A DNA stretch of 64,000 nucleotides from Verrucomicrobiota bacterium (lineage in GTDB: Bacteria > Verrucomicrobiota > Verrucomicrobiia > Limisphaerales > J093), in assembly GCA_016871715.1 (NCBI GenBank), contig VHCO01000011.1:1-64000 (forward strand), in the 5' to 3' direction. The position numbers and the translations under genes are program-made. Shown here piece by piece: positions 62,075-64,000 of this stretch. The stretch's first letter is position 1; every line of letters begins with the position of its first letter. The notes beneath the pieces are model-generated. The model was not told the origin of the DNA. It searched no databases and worked only from the letters and a program-made list of their open reading frames with translations.

Positions 62075-64000
62075 ATGAACTCGAAACGGATTCGTTTTCT
62101 CCTCAGTGAACTGCGGGAGGGGCTGACTAAGCGCAGCCTCACTCGGCGTTTCCAAGGCTGGCCGCTGGTGCAACTACTGATTGCCAGCGTCTGGCTACGG
62201 TTGGCCGTTGTCTTGCTCTGTGCGAGCGCTCTGGGCGGCCTGGCGCTGTTCCCGAGGCTGTGGCGGTCTACGCCTCCCGGGTTCACGCCGGAGATTCGGA
62301 CCAGCCTGTTGGACAAGATCCAAGCCTGGTCACTCGAGCGGAGCGCGCAGCGGGCTGCGGCTGCCGGGCGATACGAGGACGCGCATCTGGCGTGGAAGAG
62401 CGCTTGTGGCAACCGGCCGGCCGACCCGGACCTATTACGGAGCCTGTTACAGAGCGTGTCGGCACTGCCCGATCCGTCCGAAACGGCCGGCGCCTCGCTC
62501 GAAGCGGGTTGGTGGCTGCTGCGTTTGACTCAAACCAATGCAAGCGATCTGGCCGTCGTGGCGCAGGCCTGGCTGGACTGTGGAGAAGGATTCCGCGCCG
62601 CCAGTCTGCTGGATGCGCACCGGTCGGAACTGACCGAGCCGCTCGAGCGATTGTATTTGATGTCGCTGTTCAACGCAGGTCGAGCGGGGGAGTTCGTCGA
62701 GCGCATCCGGACCAACGAGACGCTGCGCACCACGATCGAGCAGACGGCGGCCTCGAGCCGCGCGCCGACTCTCCGCCCGGGCAGCGTCGAGGTATTCCAT
62801 TACTACGGCTTGGCGTATTTGGCCGGCTGGGGCCCCGATGAAAAGCAGCGGTCAGCTTGGGAGCAGTTGCAGGCGGCACGCGCCGCGGCGGCGACCGAGG
62901 GATTGGCTACCGATCTTGCGTTCGGCGTCCACATCGCCACGCGCGACATCGAAGCCGCCCGTACAATTCTGGACGGACTGGTGGATTTGGGTCGGGCGAA
63001 GGTGCGTCATCATGCCGCCTTTTGGTTATTGCTTGCCTCAGAAGGGAAGGCGGCTGAGGCGCAAGAGTTGGCGGCGAAGGCGAACCTGGTGCCCGACGGC
63101 GCCCTGGACATCTACCTGTTGGCCACGGTGCAATCGCGGCTCGGCCTTTGGGAGGAAGCCGAGCGCCTTCTGAAACGGTATACGCCGAACGTGGTTTGGA
63201 GCGCCGATTTGCTGATGCTCCACGCTGAGTTGCTGGCCCGGGCCGGCCGCTGGGACGAACTCAGGTCCTTGGCACTCGAGATGCGGCTCGATCCGCAAAA
63301 GATGGAACCGCTCGGGGCGTTCAGCTACTTCCTCGAGGGCCTGGCTGATCACCGGCAAGGGCGTTCGGAACTGGCTCAGGAGGCGCTCCAGAAGGCGGTG
63401 GCCTACGGTGGACTGGACGCGCGGCTTGCGCTGCACGTGGGTGAGGGTTTTCTGAGTCTGGGTCGAGTCGACTTGGCGAAGTCCGTCTTGCTGCCGAGAC
63501 GTGAGGAACTGGGCGAGGACCCCGGCTATCTGAGGCTCCTGGTCCAATGCGCCGTGCAACTCAAGGAAGACGATTATCTATGGGACGCGGCCGTGAAGTT
63601 GTATCAACTCCGGCCGGAGGATCCGAACAACGTCAACAATTACGCGGCCATGCTGCTGCTTTACCGGCGCAACCCGGAGGAGGCCCTTCGTTACACGGCG
63701 GACTTGGTGCAGAAGCACGCGGACAACGCCTCCGTAGTCATGAACCACGCCGAGGCGCTCCTCATGAACCGCCGCTATGCCGAGGCGGAACAGTTCCTCC
63801 TCAAGGTCGATCCCGCCCAGTTGGCCCCTGCCGACGCCACGCAGTTCCACTTGACCCAGTTCGAGGTCCTCTGGCGGCTCGGCCGGCTCGAGGAAGCCGC
63901 CCTCAGCCGGCAGAAAGTCGAGGAGACCCATCTGTTCCCGGTCCAAGCCCGGTGGCTCGAACAGCTCACGCGCGACTTCGCAGAGGAGCGCGCCGGCCGT
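62075..64000 (+). CDS. Large TPR-repeat membrane protein, partial (runs off the window)
   Basis: ATG 62075 opens a frame with no stop to the window end, at least 642 codons. It is missing from the ORF track because it is incomplete. After a basic N terminus (MNSKRIRFLLSELREGLTK) a transmembrane helix follows (LAVVLLCASALGGLALFP). The rest is helical TPR-like repeats, for example AQRAAAAGRYEDAHLAW, YLLATVQSRLGLWEEAERLL, NNYAAMLLLYRRNPEEALRY and AEALLMNRRYAEAEQFLL. It is probably a periplasm-facing scaffold. The PEP-CTERM gene just upstream raises a possible link to surface sorting, but nothing shows it directly. Confidence 0.8.
   Translation, partial: MNSKRIRFLLSELREGLTKRSLTRRFQGWPLVQLLIASVWLRLAVVLLCASALGGLALFPRLWRSTPPGFTPEIRTSLLDKIQAWSLERSAQRAAAAGRYEDAHLAWKSACGNRPADPDLLRSLLQSVSALPDPSETAGASLEAGWWLLRLTQTNASDLAVVAQAWLDCGEGFRAASLLDAHRSELTEPLERLYLMSLFNAGRAGEFVERIRTNETLRTTIEQTAASSRAPTLRPGSVEVFHYYGLAYLAGWGPDEKQRSAWEQLQAARAAAATEGLATDLAFGVHIATRDIEAARTILDGLVDLGRAKVRHHAAFWLLLASEGKAAEAQELAAKANLVPDGALDIYLLATVQSRLGLWEEAERLLKRYTPNVVWSADLLMLHAELLARAGRWDELRSLALEMRLDPQKMEPLGAFSYFLEGLADHRQGRSELAQEALQKAVAYGGLDARLALHVGEGFLSLGRVDLAKSVLLPRREELGEDPGYLRLLVQCAVQLKEDDYLWDAAVKLYQLRPEDPNNVNNYAAMLLLYRRNPEEALRYTADLVQKHADNASVVMNHAEALLMNRRYAEAEQFLLKVDPAQLAPADATQFHLTQFEVLWRLGRLEEAALSRQKVEETHLFPVQARWLEQLTRDFAEERAGR

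Overview
This 64 kb window is GC-rich bacterial chromosome, dense with genes on both strands. I see no prophage, integrase, IS transposase or CRISPR array. The gene families point to Verrucomicrobiota, most likely a Pedosphaera/Limisphaera-type lineage. This placement is an inference from gene families, not a database match. The supporting genes are DUF1559-like prepilins, PQQ-type beta-propellers starting [13 protein letters not shown]1-like FG-GAP/ASPIC proteins, a DUF1080/ThuA fusion, a DUF2723-TPR protein and a PEP-CTERM protein.

Layout. 0.1-5.7 kb: a cytochrome b / five-heme cytochrome c / TPR fusion coupled to an FG-GAP/ASPIC protein, then an antisense response regulator. 6.2-8.6 kb: a secreted beta-propeller and a prepilin. 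9.3-17 kb: a flavin reductase, then a type II secretion/type IV pilus block (ATPase, GspL/PilN-like, GspM/PilO-like, secretin). 17-20 kb (minus strand): folK with dapB, dapA and dapF for lysine/diaminopimelate synthesis. 20.3-22.6 kb: a DksA-like protein without its zinc site, ribosomal proteins L33 and S18 poor in or lacking cysteine, a ZIP metal transporter and a Fur-family regulator. This looks like a zinc-economy neighbourhood. 22.7-36 kb: a sigma-factor remnant, a giant DUF2723-TPR membrane protein, a CoA-binding protein, a DUF3365 heme protein, and carbohydrate-related secreted proteins (GH5-like, ThuA-DUF1080, Gfo/Idh/MocA, YceI).

36.4-47.7 kb holds a tightly coupled complex I operon, nuoABCDHIJK, then two MrpD-like antiporter subunits flanking a two-helix protein, then nuoM and nuoN. 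nuoE, nuoF and nuoG are absent, and the nuoL place is taken by the Mrp-like pair. 48-61 kb: a membrane-anchored PQQ propeller, tRNA-Pro, a second FG-GAP/ASPIC-TPR protein, an O-antigen-ligase-like protein, a sulfatase, a phosphoesterase, a DUF6580-like membrane protein, a zinc alcohol dehydrogenase and ruvC-ruvA-acyltransferase. 61.4-64 kb: a frameshifted CHRD/PEP-CTERM gene with a strong terminator, and a large TPR membrane protein running off the window.

The non-coding part is unusually structured. A 23-bp motif ending in TTGACA recurs, mostly in pairs and always on the plus strand. Two genes (the flavin reductase and nuoN) are followed by decayed copies of their own 3' ends. A roughly 110-bp palindromic element occurs twice in opposite orientation, and a short GCGGGCA/TGCCCGC hairpin sits just after two stop codons. 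Many long antisense ORFs in the track are GC-driven shadows and were left out.
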